Shown here piece by piece: positions 35,564 to 44,898 of a stretch of DNA of 59,832 nucleotides. The stretch covers positions 1 to 59,832 of the forward strand of contig JAGBNF010000032.1 in NCBI GenBank assembly GCA_017634555.1, read 5' to 3'. Source of the DNA: Eubacterium sp. (GTDB lineage: Bacteria; Bacillota; Clostridia; Lachnospirales; Lachnospiraceae). Below the pieces are notes generated by a model. That model had not been told where the DNA came from and ran no database searches. It worked only from the letters and a program-made list of their open reading frames with translations. A program made the position numbers and the translations under genes. Each line of letters opens with the position of its first letter. Position 1 is the stretch's first letter.

Positions 35564-36253
35564 ATGAATTCTATCAATACAAATTCTATATACGGCGAGT
35601 ATGCCGAGTATCTTGATCTGGTCCTTGAGGACCTGTCAAAACGATTTAAAAACTTCGATGATTATGTACTCGAACAGACCGGTGAACATGGCTTTGAGCA
35701 TATAATTACCCGTATCAAATCCGATGAAAGCATGCGTGAAAAATGTATCCGAAAAGGGATACCCGAAACACCTTACTCTGCTCTCTATATCAACACTGAT
35801 GCAATTGGCATGCGTATAGTAACTTCCTTTGTAGATGACATTTATCTGATGATCAAATATATAAAGAGCTTCGATAACTGTGAAGTAATCGAGGAAAAGG
35901 ATTATATTAAGCATGCTAAGCCTAACGGCTACAGAAGCTATCATCTTATCCTTGCCGTAACAACGGATTATCCTGATGTAAACGGAAATGAAAAGGGAAT
36001 ATACTATGTGGAGATTCAGATCCGTACTATCGCAATGGATACCTGGGCAAGTCTCGAACATAAGATCAGATATAAGAAAAATATTGCCGAACAGGAACTG
36101 ATAAGCAATGAGCTTAAACGATGTGCCGATGAGCTTGCATCCTGCGAACTTTCAATGCAGACTATCAGAGGAATGATACGCAGTAAGCTTTCACAGAATG
36201 AAAATAATGACGAATCGGGAAATGCAGAAAATAAAGAAAATACAGTTATATAA
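35564..36253 (+). CDS. Small alarmone synthetase (RelQ-like (p)ppGpp synthetase)
   Basis: 229 residues with only a RelA/SpoT synthetase domain, no hydrolase or TGS domain. Synthetase motifs: YINTDAIGMRIVTSFVDDIY, KHAKPNGYRSYHLIL (the G-loop region) and VEIQIRTIAMDTWASLEHKIRYKK. A C-terminal helical segment (about 180-215) would form the tetramer seen in RelQ. It makes (p)ppGpp from ATP and GTP or GDP. GAGGGG lies 8 nt before the ATG. It is followed after 41 nt by a two-component system on the same strand. Confidence 0.9.
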   Translation: MNSINTNSIYGEYAEYLDLVLEDLSKRFKNFDDYVLEQTGEHGFEHIITRIKSDESMREKCIRKGIPETPYSALYINTDAIGMRIVTSFVDDIYLMIKYIKSFDNCEVIEEKDYIKHAKPNGYRSYHLILAVTTDYPDVNGNEKGIYYVEIQIRTIAMDTWASLEHKIRYKKNIAEQELISNELKRCADELASCELSMQTIRGMIRSKLSQNENNDESGNAENKENTVI

Positions 36254-36294
36254 TATTTCTGTAAATAACTATACATAATGAGGGGAATTAATAA

Positions 36295-36963
36295 ATGAAA
36301 ATATTACTTGCCGAGGATGAACATGAGCTTTCAAGAGCTCTTGTGGCCGTCCTCGAACATAACGGATATGAAGTAACAGCCGTCTATAACGGCCAGGACG
36401 CAGTAGGATCGGCTAAAGCTTCAGCATTCGATTGTTTTATCTTTGATATAATGATGCCCGTTAAAGACGGCATAACTGCGCTCACAGAGATACGTGCTGC
36501 CGGAGACATTACTCCTGCTCTGTTCCTTACAGCCAAATCAGAAACAGATGATAAGATACTGGGGCTGGATGCCGGAGCAGACGATTATCTGACAAAGCCT
36601 TTTTCAATGGCCGAGCTTTTGGCACGTCTCCGTTCTCTTACAAGACGCCGTGCTGTATATCAGTCAACTGATATTACCTACGGAAATGTAACACTCAATA
36701 TCGAGAATCAGGAGATCAAATCAGAAAATTCAATACGTCTTTCAAGCAAGGAAGCACATATGCTTGAGCTCTTTATGAGAAATCCTAATAAAGAGCTAAG
36801 GACAGACGAGCTTTTCAATCATATCTGGAAGGATGAATCTGCCACCGACCTCAGTGCCGTATGGTTATATATCTCCTACCTTAATAACAAACTGTCGGCC
36901 ATCGATGCCAACATTACAATAAACGGTGAAGAAGGCGGAAGCTTCGCTTTGAAACTTGCATAA
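36295..36963 (+). CDS. OmpR/PhoB-family response regulator (second system)
   Basis: 222 residues. The receiver has EDE (7-9), the phosphoacceptor Asp51 in FDIMMPVKDG and Lys in LTKPFSM. A winged-helix domain follows (about 125-222), with an NLIWKDE-type region and the ending EEGGSFALKLA, shorter than usual. GAGGGG precedes the ATG. It is followed by its kinase gene 13 nt on. Confidence 0.92.
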   Translation: MKILLAEDEHELSRALVAVLEHNGYEVTAVYNGQDAVGSAKASAFDCFIFDIMMPVKDGITALTEIRAAGDITPALFLTAKSETDDKILGLDAGADDYLTKPFSMAELLARLRSLTRRRAVYQSTDITYGNVTLNIENQEIKSENSIRLSSKEAHMLELFMRNPNKELRTDELFNHIWKDESATDLSAVWLYISYLNNKLSAIDANITINGEEGGSFALKLA

Positions 36964-36976
36964 TGGAGAACAATTA

Positions 36977-38200
36977 ATGCAGAAACTCAAGCTCAAATTC
37001 ATATTGATTGCATCGGTTTCATTCTCTCTGGTTCTGATCACTGTACTCGGCGTAGTTAATTACATAAGCTACCGAAGTATTTATGACGAGATTTATACAA
37101 CTCTCAGGATCATTACCGAGAACGGCGGACTGCCCGATTACATCAATAATGAATATAAAAACTATGACGACTTCATGGTAACTCCCGAAACCATCTATGA
37201 GACACGTTATTTCACTGTCGAATACGATGATTCCATGACGATCACACAACTCAATATAGATAATATCGCAGCTGTAAGTGAAAGGGATATTTCGGACTTC
37301 ATAAACTATACAATGACTACCGATAAATCCTACGGCATGCTCAGAAAGAATATGATGCGTTATGCATTTCTCAAAACTAAGAAAAGCAATGGTACAACCG
37401 TTATCGCATTCATGGATTGTACACGCCGTATTATGACTCTGCGAAATATGATAAGATTTTCAATCTATGTCGGCATCATAAGTATGCTTATGCTTATACT
37501 CCTCTTATCTTTCTTCTCAAGGAAAGCCGTTGCGCCAATACTTAAGAATATGGAGTCACAGAAGCAGTTCATAACAAATGCCAGTCACGAGCTTAAAACT
37601 CCTCTTGCAGTTATTTCTGCAAATGCCGAAGTTATTGAAATGACCAATGGAAAATCAGAATGGACCGAAAGCATACGCAATCAGGTTACTCATATGTCAG
37701 AGCTGGTATCGCAGCTCATTGTCCTTTCAAAGCTTCAGGAACATGATGATATAGAACTCACAGAGGTAAACTTCTCTTCCAAGGCTAACGATGTTGCTAA
37801 ATCCTTTAAGACCGTTGCCGAAGCCGCAGGAAAAACCTTTGAATCCGAAATTGCTCAGAATGTAATGATACAGGCCGATGAACGCGGATCACGAGAGCTT
37901 ATAAGTATTCTTGTAGACAATGCTGTTAAATACTGTGATGATGGCGGGACCGTAAGAATGACACTTAATTCAAAAGGTAAAAAAGCATTTCTTACAGTAT
38001 CAAATGATTACGCTGCAGGTGAAGGCGTTGATTATTCCAGATTCTTCGAACGCTTCTACAGAGCCGATGAATCACATAACAACGAAACAAAGGGCTACGG
38101 AATAGGCCTCTCCATGGCTGAGGGTCTCGTAGAAATGTTTAACGGACGAATAAGTGTAAATTATAAAAACAAGGTAATAACCTTTACCGTAGTCCTGTAG
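36977..38200 (+). CDS. Sensor histidine kinase (second system)
   Basis: 407 residues. Two membrane helices (about 7-28 and 160-183) enclose an outer sensor loop of about 130 residues. The phosphoacceptor domain has ASHELKTPLAVISANAE (His about 214), then the ATPase domain with DNAVKYC and GYGIGLSMAEGL. The ATG at 36977 is chosen because GGAG lies 9 nt upstream; an earlier in-frame start overlaps the regulator and lacks a ribosome site. No HAMP linker is evident. It pairs with the regulator just upstream. Confidence 0.92.
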   Translation: MQKLKLKFILIASVSFSLVLITVLGVVNYISYRSIYDEIYTTLRIITENGGLPDYINNEYKNYDDFMVTPETIYETRYFTVEYDDSMTITQLNIDNIAAVSERDISDFINYTMTTDKSYGMLRKNMMRYAFLKTKKSNGTTVIAFMDCTRRIMTLRNMIRFSIYVGIISMLMLILLLSFFSRKAVAPILKNMESQKQFITNASHELKTPLAVISANAEVIEMTNGKSEWTESIRNQVTHMSELVSQLIVLSKLQEHDDIELTEVNFSSKANDVAKSFKTVAEAAGKTFESEIAQNVMIQADERGSRELISILVDNAVKYCDDGGTVRMTLNSKGKKAFLTVSNDYAAGEGVDYSRFFERFYRADESHNNETKGYGIGLSMAEGLVEMFNGRISVNYKNKVITFTVVL

Positions 38201-38242
38201 ATAGTCCAAAAAAATCAATAATCAAACATATGAATTACCAAC

Positions 38243-38283
38243 AAAAAAAGCTTCCCATACATCATCAGTATGAGAAGCTTTTA
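38243..38283. terminator. Bidirectional terminator between the kinase and the C11 protease
   Basis: AAGCTTCCCATAC and GTATGAGAAGCTT (one mismatch) form a 13-bp stem. On the minus strand TTTTTTT follows, on the plus strand TTTT. It would end both convergent messages. Confidence 0.8.
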
Positions 38284-38294
38284 TATTGTACTTA

Positions 38295-40754
38295 TTAGTT
38301 CTCCGGAACTACCGGTGTCCAGTATTCCTGGTTATAAATATCTGTTAAGAGGTAAGTGATCTGTGTCTTAGCACCTACATCTACATTTGATATCTCAAGG
38401 TTTGGAGAATATGTTATCTGTTCGCCGAGGAAGTAGCTGTCCTGATATACTCCGTCATATGAATAATAATCACATAAGAAGTCTATCTTTGTTCCCTCCG
38501 GAATCTCGGTAACACCCTTAGCTACTGCTTCAGTCTCACCATCAACATAATCATATCTTGCACCTGCTATATATCCATAAGGATTTGTGCTGTCAAATGT
38601 AATAATAAGATTTGCTCTTACACCATCAAGCATTACAGGAACTCTTCCGGATACTGTAGATGAGCCATCAACCTCGATTTCTGACTCATAGTAGAAAGCA
38701 ACCGGCTGTCCATCTATAGCAAGCCATGTATTATCAGTATCTCCGATAAGTCTTCCGTCTTCTGTGAACTGATATATGCTGTCAAGTCCGAGATCAACGA
38801 AGCCTGTACCGTCATCAACGAACATATTCATCTGAAGTGACTGTATAAGCTGCCACTGCTCTGTTGGTATGCTCATTGTATGTGTTCCGTCGCTCTCGGT
38901 ATTCCATACCATCTGGGACGGATCAAACTGATTAGCGGCTACATAATTAGCTGCATCATTTACATTATATACAGCTGCATCATCCATGAAGTCCGATGCA
39001 TTTCTGTCAATTCCCTCTATACTTCTTCCACCGCCGAGGAATGCGTTGAGAAGCTGGCTGATAGCATCACTTCCCTGTGTGGATGAACCTGCAGAACCAC
39101 CTGTCAGCATACCAAATGGATTTGTTGTACCACCGGCTGCAACCTGTCCTGATGTCTCAAGACCGGCAAATGCCTTGATACAATTAGCATACTCACTGTC
39201 CATTCCGATATCATTGTAGTTTGATACTACAGTACCGACCTTGTTAGCCTTCCTGTATGGGAAATAGATTGAAAGACCGTATGCATTTGACATACTGCTT
39301 GATGTTCTGTTGTATTTAACTGCTGAAAGAAGTGCTTCCTGAAGTGCCTTGGCATCTTCTGAACCGATTCTCTGAGTAAGATTTACAAGGTCTATCTGGT
39401 CAATCTTTGAAGATGTTGCAAACTCTCTTGTACCTACTCTCGCATCAGATACCTGCTTGTAATCCTTCTTTATAAGCTCAACAGTATCTGTAGAGAACTC
39501 TGTCATCTTAGGCGGAACTGTCTGTGAAAGCTCAGCAAGATCGATAACCGAAAGTGTTGTCTTCTGGCCGTTACATTTACGTCCACACTCATCAACAAAG
39601 CCATCTACGATATTCTTACCGATCTCAAGTGTCGGCATAGAAGTATTCTTTGAAAGCTCATTCAGCCACGGAGTATAGTACCAGCCGATACCCGGCTCAG
39701 TCTCTTCCGAAGCTATAAGATAATCAGCATAGTTACTGCACATAAGAGCTGTTTCATATGTTGCCATAAGACATGCATCAAATCCGATAAAATCGAATGT
39801 AACGCCTGCATTCTTAAGTGCGCTGTTTATCTCTGCAAGATCCATAGAACCTGATGAAGCAAATTTCTCATCATATCCGTAACCTGTTATAGAACCGCCG
39901 CCGTGATCCCAGAATATAAGCTCATTTCTGTTAGCCGGGAAGTTCTGGTTACAATACTTGATAAATGCTGTAAGTGTTGCAGGATCTGTCATAACCTTGC
40001 TGCCATCATCAGCAACAAGCTGTTCCAAACTACCGTTCTTAATTCTGTATATCTGATTTACCTGATTCGATACACCGTTTATCTTCCAGTTCTTGCATCC
40101 ACCTGTATAGATGATAATGTTGATATTATCATTAAGTGATGCAGAAGCCATTTCCCTCAGGTCATTAGATGCCATTCCGCCCCTTGACTCAAGGTCTGTA
40201 CCGCACGTGTAAACCATTATAGTTATTGTATCCTGGCCGTTACCGAGAATCTGTGTTCTCTTTTCTCTTGCGGATGCACTTACTTCAGTATTAAGCTTAC
40301 TTGTATTGTTAAATCCATCCATCCAGCCTGAGGACGTCTGTCCTCCGGAGAATCCTCCGAAAAGACTTGTTATATCACCGATACCGAAGGATGTTCCACT
40401 GCCGACTCCACTTGAAACCGATTGTGAACTGCCTCCGATACTGCCTGAACCTGTACCGGCAGAACCGCCCGAACTTCCTGCATCGGAACCACCTCCGCCA
40501 AGAAGGGCACCAAGTCCACCTCCGCCTCCGCCAAGAAGCAGAACGAGGATAATTATAAGGAGTTTTCCACCGCCAAGGCCACCGGCTCTTGTACCACTCT
40601 GTCCTGTTCTTCCGGTATTACTGCCGGAGCTTGTTCTTCCGGCATAACCATCAGTTCTTCCTACAGGACCGGTACCAAGACCTTCTCCTCTTCTATGAAC
40701 TCCTTTTGAATTATTAGTTACGTTCTTCTGTCTGCCACCATTCTTTGGATCCAT
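38295..40754 (-). CDS. Membrane-anchored C11 (clostripain-family) cysteine protease
   Basis: 819 residues. The N-terminus is basic and Asn/Gly-rich, with one hydrophobic stretch (LLIIILVLLLG, about 70-80) and long Gly/Ser runs to about 150 that look like a spacer. The peptidase domain has TIMVYTCGTDLES, the catalytic His in IFWDHGGGSITGYG and the catalytic Cys in FDACLMATYE, the C11 dyad. A beta-rich C-terminal domain follows (about 600-819). It is probably anchored with the protease outside; the substrate is unknown. AGGAGG is 7 nt before the ATG at 40754. It follows etfA after 41 nt with no terminator. Confidence 0.88.
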   Translation of the reverse strand: MDPKNGGRQKNVTNNSKGVHRRGEGLGTGPVGRTDGYAGRTSSGSNTGRTGQSGTRAGGLGGGKLLIIILVLLLGGGGGGLGALLGGGGSDAGSSGGSAGTGSGSIGGSSQSVSSGVGSGTSFGIGDITSLFGGFSGGQTSSGWMDGFNNTSKLNTEVSASAREKRTQILGNGQDTITIMVYTCGTDLESRGGMASNDLREMASASLNDNINIIIYTGGCKNWKINGVSNQVNQIYRIKNGSLEQLVADDGSKVMTDPATLTAFIKYCNQNFPANRNELIFWDHGGGSITGYGYDEKFASSGSMDLAEINSALKNAGVTFDFIGFDACLMATYETALMCSNYADYLIASEETEPGIGWYYTPWLNELSKNTSMPTLEIGKNIVDGFVDECGRKCNGQKTTLSVIDLAELSQTVPPKMTEFSTDTVELIKKDYKQVSDARVGTREFATSSKIDQIDLVNLTQRIGSEDAKALQEALLSAVKYNRTSSSMSNAYGLSIYFPYRKANKVGTVVSNYNDIGMDSEYANCIKAFAGLETSGQVAAGGTTNPFGMLTGGSAGSSTQGSDAISQLLNAFLGGGRSIEGIDRNASDFMDDAAVYNVNDAANYVAANQFDPSQMVWNTESDGTHTMSIPTEQWQLIQSLQMNMFVDDGTGFVDLGLDSIYQFTEDGRLIGDTDNTWLAIDGQPVAFYYESEIEVDGSSTVSGRVPVMLDGVRANLIITFDSTNPYGYIAGARYDYVDGETEAVAKGVTEIPEGTKIDFLCDYYSYDGVYQDSYFLGEQITYSPNLEISNVDVGAKTQITYLLTDIYNQEYWTPVVPEN

Positions 40755-40795
40755 ACAGTATCCTCCTGCCAATAACTAATAGGGAACCGATATTA

Positions 40796-41854
40796 TCAGT
40801 CCTCTTCCTCAAAGTTCTTTGCTTCAAGTATTCCCTTCGTAAGAAGCGGAACAATCTTATTTAAATCACCTACAATACCGTAATCTGCAACATCGAAGAT
40901 AGGTGCTGTCTCATCCTTGTTGATAGCGATGATGAGATCAGACTCTTCCATACCGGAAACGTGCTGAATAGCACCTGAAATACCGATTGCAAAATATACG
41001 CTAGGACGTACAGTCTTTCCTGTCTGTCCTACCTGAAGTTCCTTAGGCATCCAACCGTTATCTACAGCGGCACGTGAACAAGCAACCTCTCCTCCGAGAG
41101 CATCAGCAAGTTCCTTAAGAAGCTCAAAGTTCTCTGCAGAACCTACACCTCTACCACCTGCAACAAGAATCTTAGCCTTCTGGATATCTACTGTCTTAAC
41201 TGTCTCTCTAACAACCTCAAGTATCTCAACATACTTGTTGTCAGGTGTAAAGCCAGGATTGAACTCGATAAGCTCACATGTTCTGCCAACGATCTTTGGG
41301 GATCTTGTCATAACGCCCGGACGAACAGTTGCCATCTGAGGTCTGAAATCAGGACATGCGATTGTTGCTATTGTATTTCCACCAAATGCAGGACGAGTCA
41401 TAAGAAGCTGATTATGCTTCTGCTGATCTTCCTTACCAGGAATTGCGTTAAGCGGGAAATCACCCACCTCAAGTAATGTACAGTCAGCTGTAAGACCTGT
41501 ATGAACACGTGCACAAACACGAGGTGCAAGGTCACGGCCAATAGCTGTAGCACCGATAAGGAATACATCCGGCTTAAACTTATTGATAACTTCTGACAGA
41601 GCATGTGCATAAGGCTCTGTTCTGTACTCCTTAAGCTCAGGATCATCGATAAGAATGATCTTATCAGCTCCGTGCTCTTCAAGATGGAATACTTTATTCT
41701 TAATATCAGAACCGCAGAGAACTGCTACTACCTCAGTATTAAGATCCTTTGCAAGATCGATAGCCTTTCCCATAAGCTCATATGTAATTTCAGATATATG
41801 ATTGTCTATCTGCTGAGCAAATACATAAACGCCCTTATATTCTTCTAGAGACAT
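40796..41854 (-). CDS. etfA: Electron transfer flavoprotein, alpha subunit
   Basis: 352 residues. The C-terminal FAD domain has KILVAGGRGVGSAENFELL, ELQVGQTGKTVRPSVYFAIG and GISGAIQHVSGM, the classic EtfA signature. Together with EtfB and Bcd it forms the butyryl-CoA dehydrogenase complex, which in Clostridia bifurcates electrons from NADH to crotonyl-CoA and ferredoxin. It lies 54 nt behind etfB and is the last fermentation gene of the operon. Confidence 0.96.
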   Translation of the reverse strand: MSLEEYKGVYVFAQQIDNHISEITYELMGKAIDLAKDLNTEVVAVLCGSDIKNKVFHLEEHGADKIILIDDPELKEYRTEPYAHALSEVINKFKPDVFLIGATAIGRDLAPRVCARVHTGLTADCTLLEVGDFPLNAIPGKEDQQKHNQLLMTRPAFGGNTIATIACPDFRPQMATVRPGVMTRSPKIVGRTCELIEFNPGFTPDNKYVEILEVVRETVKTVDIQKAKILVAGGRGVGSAENFELLKELADALGGEVACSRAAVDNGWMPKELQVGQTGKTVRPSVYFAIGISGAIQHVSGMEESDLIIAINKDETAPIFDVADYGIVGDLNKIVPLLTKGILEAKNFEEED

Positions 41855-41908
41855 AATAATCCTCCTAAATGTAATAATCTAACAAATTACTCCCACCGAA
41901 ACGAGAAG

Positions 41909-42694
41909 TTAAATAACGTGCTTTTCTGCAAGCTTATCAATGATAAACTGTGCTCCGTCGTTTGCGCTTTCAGGCACAAACTTCTCTCCTGCGCCCTTAG
42001 CAACCTTATCGGAAGCCTTAGCGATCTGTGTAGGAGAACCCTTAAGTCCCATATTGCTGTCATCAAGAGTCTTAAGATCATCTCTTGACCAAACTGTAAT
42101 TTCTGCATTAAATGCATCTAAGATACCGCCCGGAGTCATATATCTAGGCTTATTAAGCTCTGAAAGAGCTGTAATGAGACATGGCATCTTAGCCTTTAAC
42201 ATATGATATCTGTCATCGAACTGTCTTTTAACGATAACTGAATCACCTTCAACCTTGATGTCCTCTGCATAAGAAATTACAGGGATATCAAGATGCTCTG
42301 ATATCTGAGGACCAACCTGAGCTGTATCACCATCGATAGCCTGACGACCTGTGATAATAAGATCATACTCAAGATTTCTGATAGCAGCTGCTATTGTCTG
42401 AGATGTAGCCCATGTATCAGCTCCTGCAAGTCTTCTGTCTGTTACAAGGATTCCCTTGTCAGCACCCATAGCGATAGCCTCACGAAGAACATCCTCTGCC
42501 TTCGGAAGACCCATTGTAACAACCGTAACTTCTGCACCTGTCTCATCCTTGATTCTGAGAGCAGCCTCAAGGCCTGCCTTATCATCAGGATTCATAATAG
42601 ACTTCATTGCATTTCTATCGAGAGTACCGTCCGGCTTAAACTTTACTCCACCCTTTGTATCAGGTACCTGTTTTACACAAACAACTATTTTCAC
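41909..42694 (-). CDS. etfB: Electron transfer flavoprotein, beta subunit
   Basis: 261 residues starting with GTG at 42694: AAGGAGG lies 8 nt before it, and EtfB proteins begin KIVVCVKQVPDT. The ORF could be extended 7 codons to a TTG, but that would run through the ribosome site. Motifs: MNPDDKAGLEAALRIKDE, VTVVTMGLPKAEDVLREA, and DLIITGRQAIDGDTAQVGP for nucleotide binding. Placed 13 nt after bcd, as expected for the Bcd-EtfBA complex. Confidence 0.96.
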   Translation of the reverse strand: MKIVVCVKQVPDTKGGVKFKPDGTLDRNAMKSIMNPDDKAGLEAALRIKDETGAEVTVVTMGLPKAEDVLREAIAMGADKGILVTDRRLAGADTWATSQTIAAAIRNLEYDLIITGRQAIDGDTAQVGPQISEHLDIPVISYAEDIKVEGDSVIVKRQFDDRYHMLKAKMPCLITALSELNKPRYMTPGGILDAFNAEITVWSRDDLKTLDDSNMGLKGSPTQIAKASDKVAKGAGEKFVPESANDGAQFIIDKLAEKHVI

Positions 42695-42707
42695 GCCTGT
42701 ACCCTCC

Positions 42708-43874
42708 TTAACCAAGTAAATTAGCTGAGATTACCATACGCTGAACTTCGCTGGTACCCTCATATATTTCAGTGATCTTAGCATCACGCATCATACGCTC
42801 AATCTCATATTCCTTGATATAACCGTATCCACCGTGAAGCTGAACAGCCTTTGTAGTAACTTCCATTGCAACTTCTGCAGCATATAACTTAGCCATAGCA
42901 GCTTCTACGCTGTAAGAAGTCTTATGATCCTGGTTGTACTGGTCCTTAGTACGGGCAGCCTTATAAACAAGCATCTTAGCAGCCTCAATCTTTGTTGCCA
43001 TATCAGCAAGCTGGAACTGTGTGTTCTGGAAAGCTGATATTGAACGACCGAACTGCTTACGCTCCTTTGTATATGCAACAGTTCTCTCAAGTGCACCCTC
43101 TGCGATACCGAGTGCCTGAGCTGCAATTCCGATACGTCCGCCGTCAAGAGTATGCATAGCGATACCAAATCCCTTACCCTGAGCACCAAGAAGTGCATCC
43201 TTAGGTATACGGCAGTCCTCGAATACGAGCTCATATGTTGAAGAACCGCAGATTCCCATCTTGTTTTCCTTTGCACCGAATGCGAATCCAGGAGTTCCCT
43301 TTTCTACTATGAATGCAGAAATCTCCTTCATCTTCTTACCGCGCTTTTCAATGATACCTGTAACCGCGATTACAATGTAAACATCTGCAACCTTACCGTT
43401 TGTAATGAAGCACTTAGATCCGTTAAGCACCCACTCATCTCCATCAAGTACAGCTTTGGTCTGCTGTCCCTGAGCATCAGTACCTGCACCAGGCTCTGTA
43501 AGAGCAAAAGCACCAAGCTTCTTACCTGTTGCAAGGTCAGAAACATACTTTGCCTTCTGATCCGGTGTACCGTATGTAAGAATAGGATCGATACAAAGTG
43601 AAGTATGAGCTGAAAGTATTACTGATGTAGTAGCACATACTTTAGCCATCTCCTCTACTGCCATGATATATGTAAGTACATCACAGCCCTGTCCTCCGAA
43701 TTCCTTCGGAACAGGTATTCCGAGAAATCCGGCCTTAGCCATCTTCTCAACTGTTTCACTCGGAAATCTATGTTCTTCATCGATTTCCTGAGCAAGTGGC
43801 TTAACCTCGTTTTCAGCAAACTGGCTGAAAAGCTCTCTGGTCATCTCATACTTTCTGTCAAGTGTGAAATCCAT
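42708..43874 (-). CDS. bcd: Butyryl-CoA dehydrogenase (short-chain acyl-CoA dehydrogenase)
   Basis: 388 residues. FAD/acyl-CoA signatures AFALTEPGAGTDAQGQQT and QLHGGYGYIKEYEIERMMRD are present, with the catalytic Glu in TEIYEGTSEVQ. It reduces crotonyl-CoA to butyryl-CoA together with EtfAB. GGAGG lies 8 nt before the ATG at 43874, chosen over a longer start. The 129-nt gap to hbd contains a large imperfect hairpin, while bcd and etfB are 13 nt apart. Confidence 0.96.
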   Translation of the reverse strand: MDFTLDRKYEMTRELFSQFAENEVKPLAQEIDEEHRFPSETVEKMAKAGFLGIPVPKEFGGQGCDVLTYIMAVEEMAKVCATTSVILSAHTSLCIDPILTYGTPDQKAKYVSDLATGKKLGAFALTEPGAGTDAQGQQTKAVLDGDEWVLNGSKCFITNGKVADVYIVIAVTGIIEKRGKKMKEISAFIVEKGTPGFAFGAKENKMGICGSSTYELVFEDCRIPKDALLGAQGKGFGIAMHTLDGGRIGIAAQALGIAEGALERTVAYTKERKQFGRSISAFQNTQFQLADMATKIEAAKMLVYKAARTKDQYNQDHKTSYSVEAAMAKLYAAEVAMEVTTKAVQLHGGYGYIKEYEIERMMRDAKITEIYEGTSEVQRMVISANLLG

Positions 43875-43950
43875 TAATTTTTCCTCCAAGATTTATTTCT
43901 ATATTATTATATGTCTCTCCGTAAAAACATATATACTATAAACACACAAC

Positions 43951-43995
43951 AACCCGGGTACCGTATTTTTGCATGAAAAGTACAGTCCCGGGGTT
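43951..43995. repeat. Imperfect hairpin between hbd and bcd
   Basis: AACCCGGGTAC (43951-43961) pairs with GTAC + CCCGGGGTT (43980-43995) with a 3-nt bulge. No T-run follows on the minus strand. It could stabilise or process the operon message, or act as a weak attenuator. Confidence 0.5.
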
Positions 43996-44003
43996 AAAAT
44001 CAA

Positions 44004-44846
44004 TTATTTCTTTGAATAATCGTAGAAGCCGATTCCTGTCTTACGGCCAAGCTTTCCGGCACGAACCATCTTACGAAGAAGTGGATGAGGACGATACTTA
44101 GGATCGCCTGTCTCATTCTGAAGTACTTCCATGATTGCAAGTACGATGTCAAGACCAACAAGATCTCCAAGTGCAAGAGGTCCCATTGGATGTGAGCATC
44201 CAAGAATCATAGCTGTATCAATATCTTCAACTGTAGCAATACCATCAGCATAAATACCGATTGCTTCGTTGATCATTGGGATAAGGACTCTGTTAACAAC
44301 GAATCCAGGAGCTTCAGCAACCTGTACAGGTGTCTTGCCGATCTCTGTTGCGATACCCTTGATCTTCTCAACAAGGTCATCAGGTGTATTTCCGCCTGCA
44401 ATAACTTCTACAAGCTTCATTCTGTCAGCAGGGTTGAAGAAGTGCATACCGATAAGCGGTCTGTCAAGAACAGAACCAATCTCTGTGATAGAAAGTGATG
44501 AAGTATTTGTAGCAAAGATACAATCAGCCTTGCAGATTTCCATCAGTTCCTTGAATGTAGACTTCTTAAGCTCCATGTTCTCAGGAGCAACTTCAATTAC
44601 AAGATCACAGTCAGCGCAGATATCCTTAAGACCTGTCTTGATCTTTCCAAGGATCTCAGCACCCTTATCTGCAGTGATCTTTTCCTTGCCAACAAGGAAG
44701 TTAATGTTCTTCTCAATCTTAGCTTTTCCGCCATCAGCAAACTCCTGCTTGATATCACATAAACGAACTTCATATCCGTCTGTCATAGCGAAAGCCTGTG
44801 CAATACCGGAACCCATTGTTCCTGCACCAACAATACCAACTATCAT
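44004..44846 (-). CDS. hbd: 3-hydroxybutyryl-CoA dehydrogenase
   Basis: 280 residues. NAD-binding [14 protein letters not shown] at the N-terminus, [11 protein letters not shown], the active-site region [26 protein letters not shown] and the C-terminal [12 protein letters not shown]. It reduces acetoacetyl-CoA to 3-hydroxybutyryl-CoA in butyrate formation. It lies 52 nt behind crt. Confidence 0.96.
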   Translation of the reverse strand: MIVGIVGAGTMGSGIAQAFAMTDGYEVRLCDIKQEFADGGKAKIEKNINFLVGKEKITADKGAEILGKIKTGLKDICADCDLVIEVAPENMELKKSTFKELMEICKADCIFATNTSSLSITEIGSVLDRPLIGMHFFNPADRMKLVEVIAGGNTPDDLVEKIKGIATEIGKTPVQVAEAPGFVVNRVLIPMINEAIGIYADGIATVEDIDTAMILGCSHPMGPLALGDLVGLDIVLAIMEVLQNETGDPKYRPHPLLRKMVRAGKLGRKTGIGFYDYSKK

Positions 44847-44898
44847 TTCTGATTCCTCCTAAAAATGTATTTCATTTCTTTACAAAATATATTTCCGT

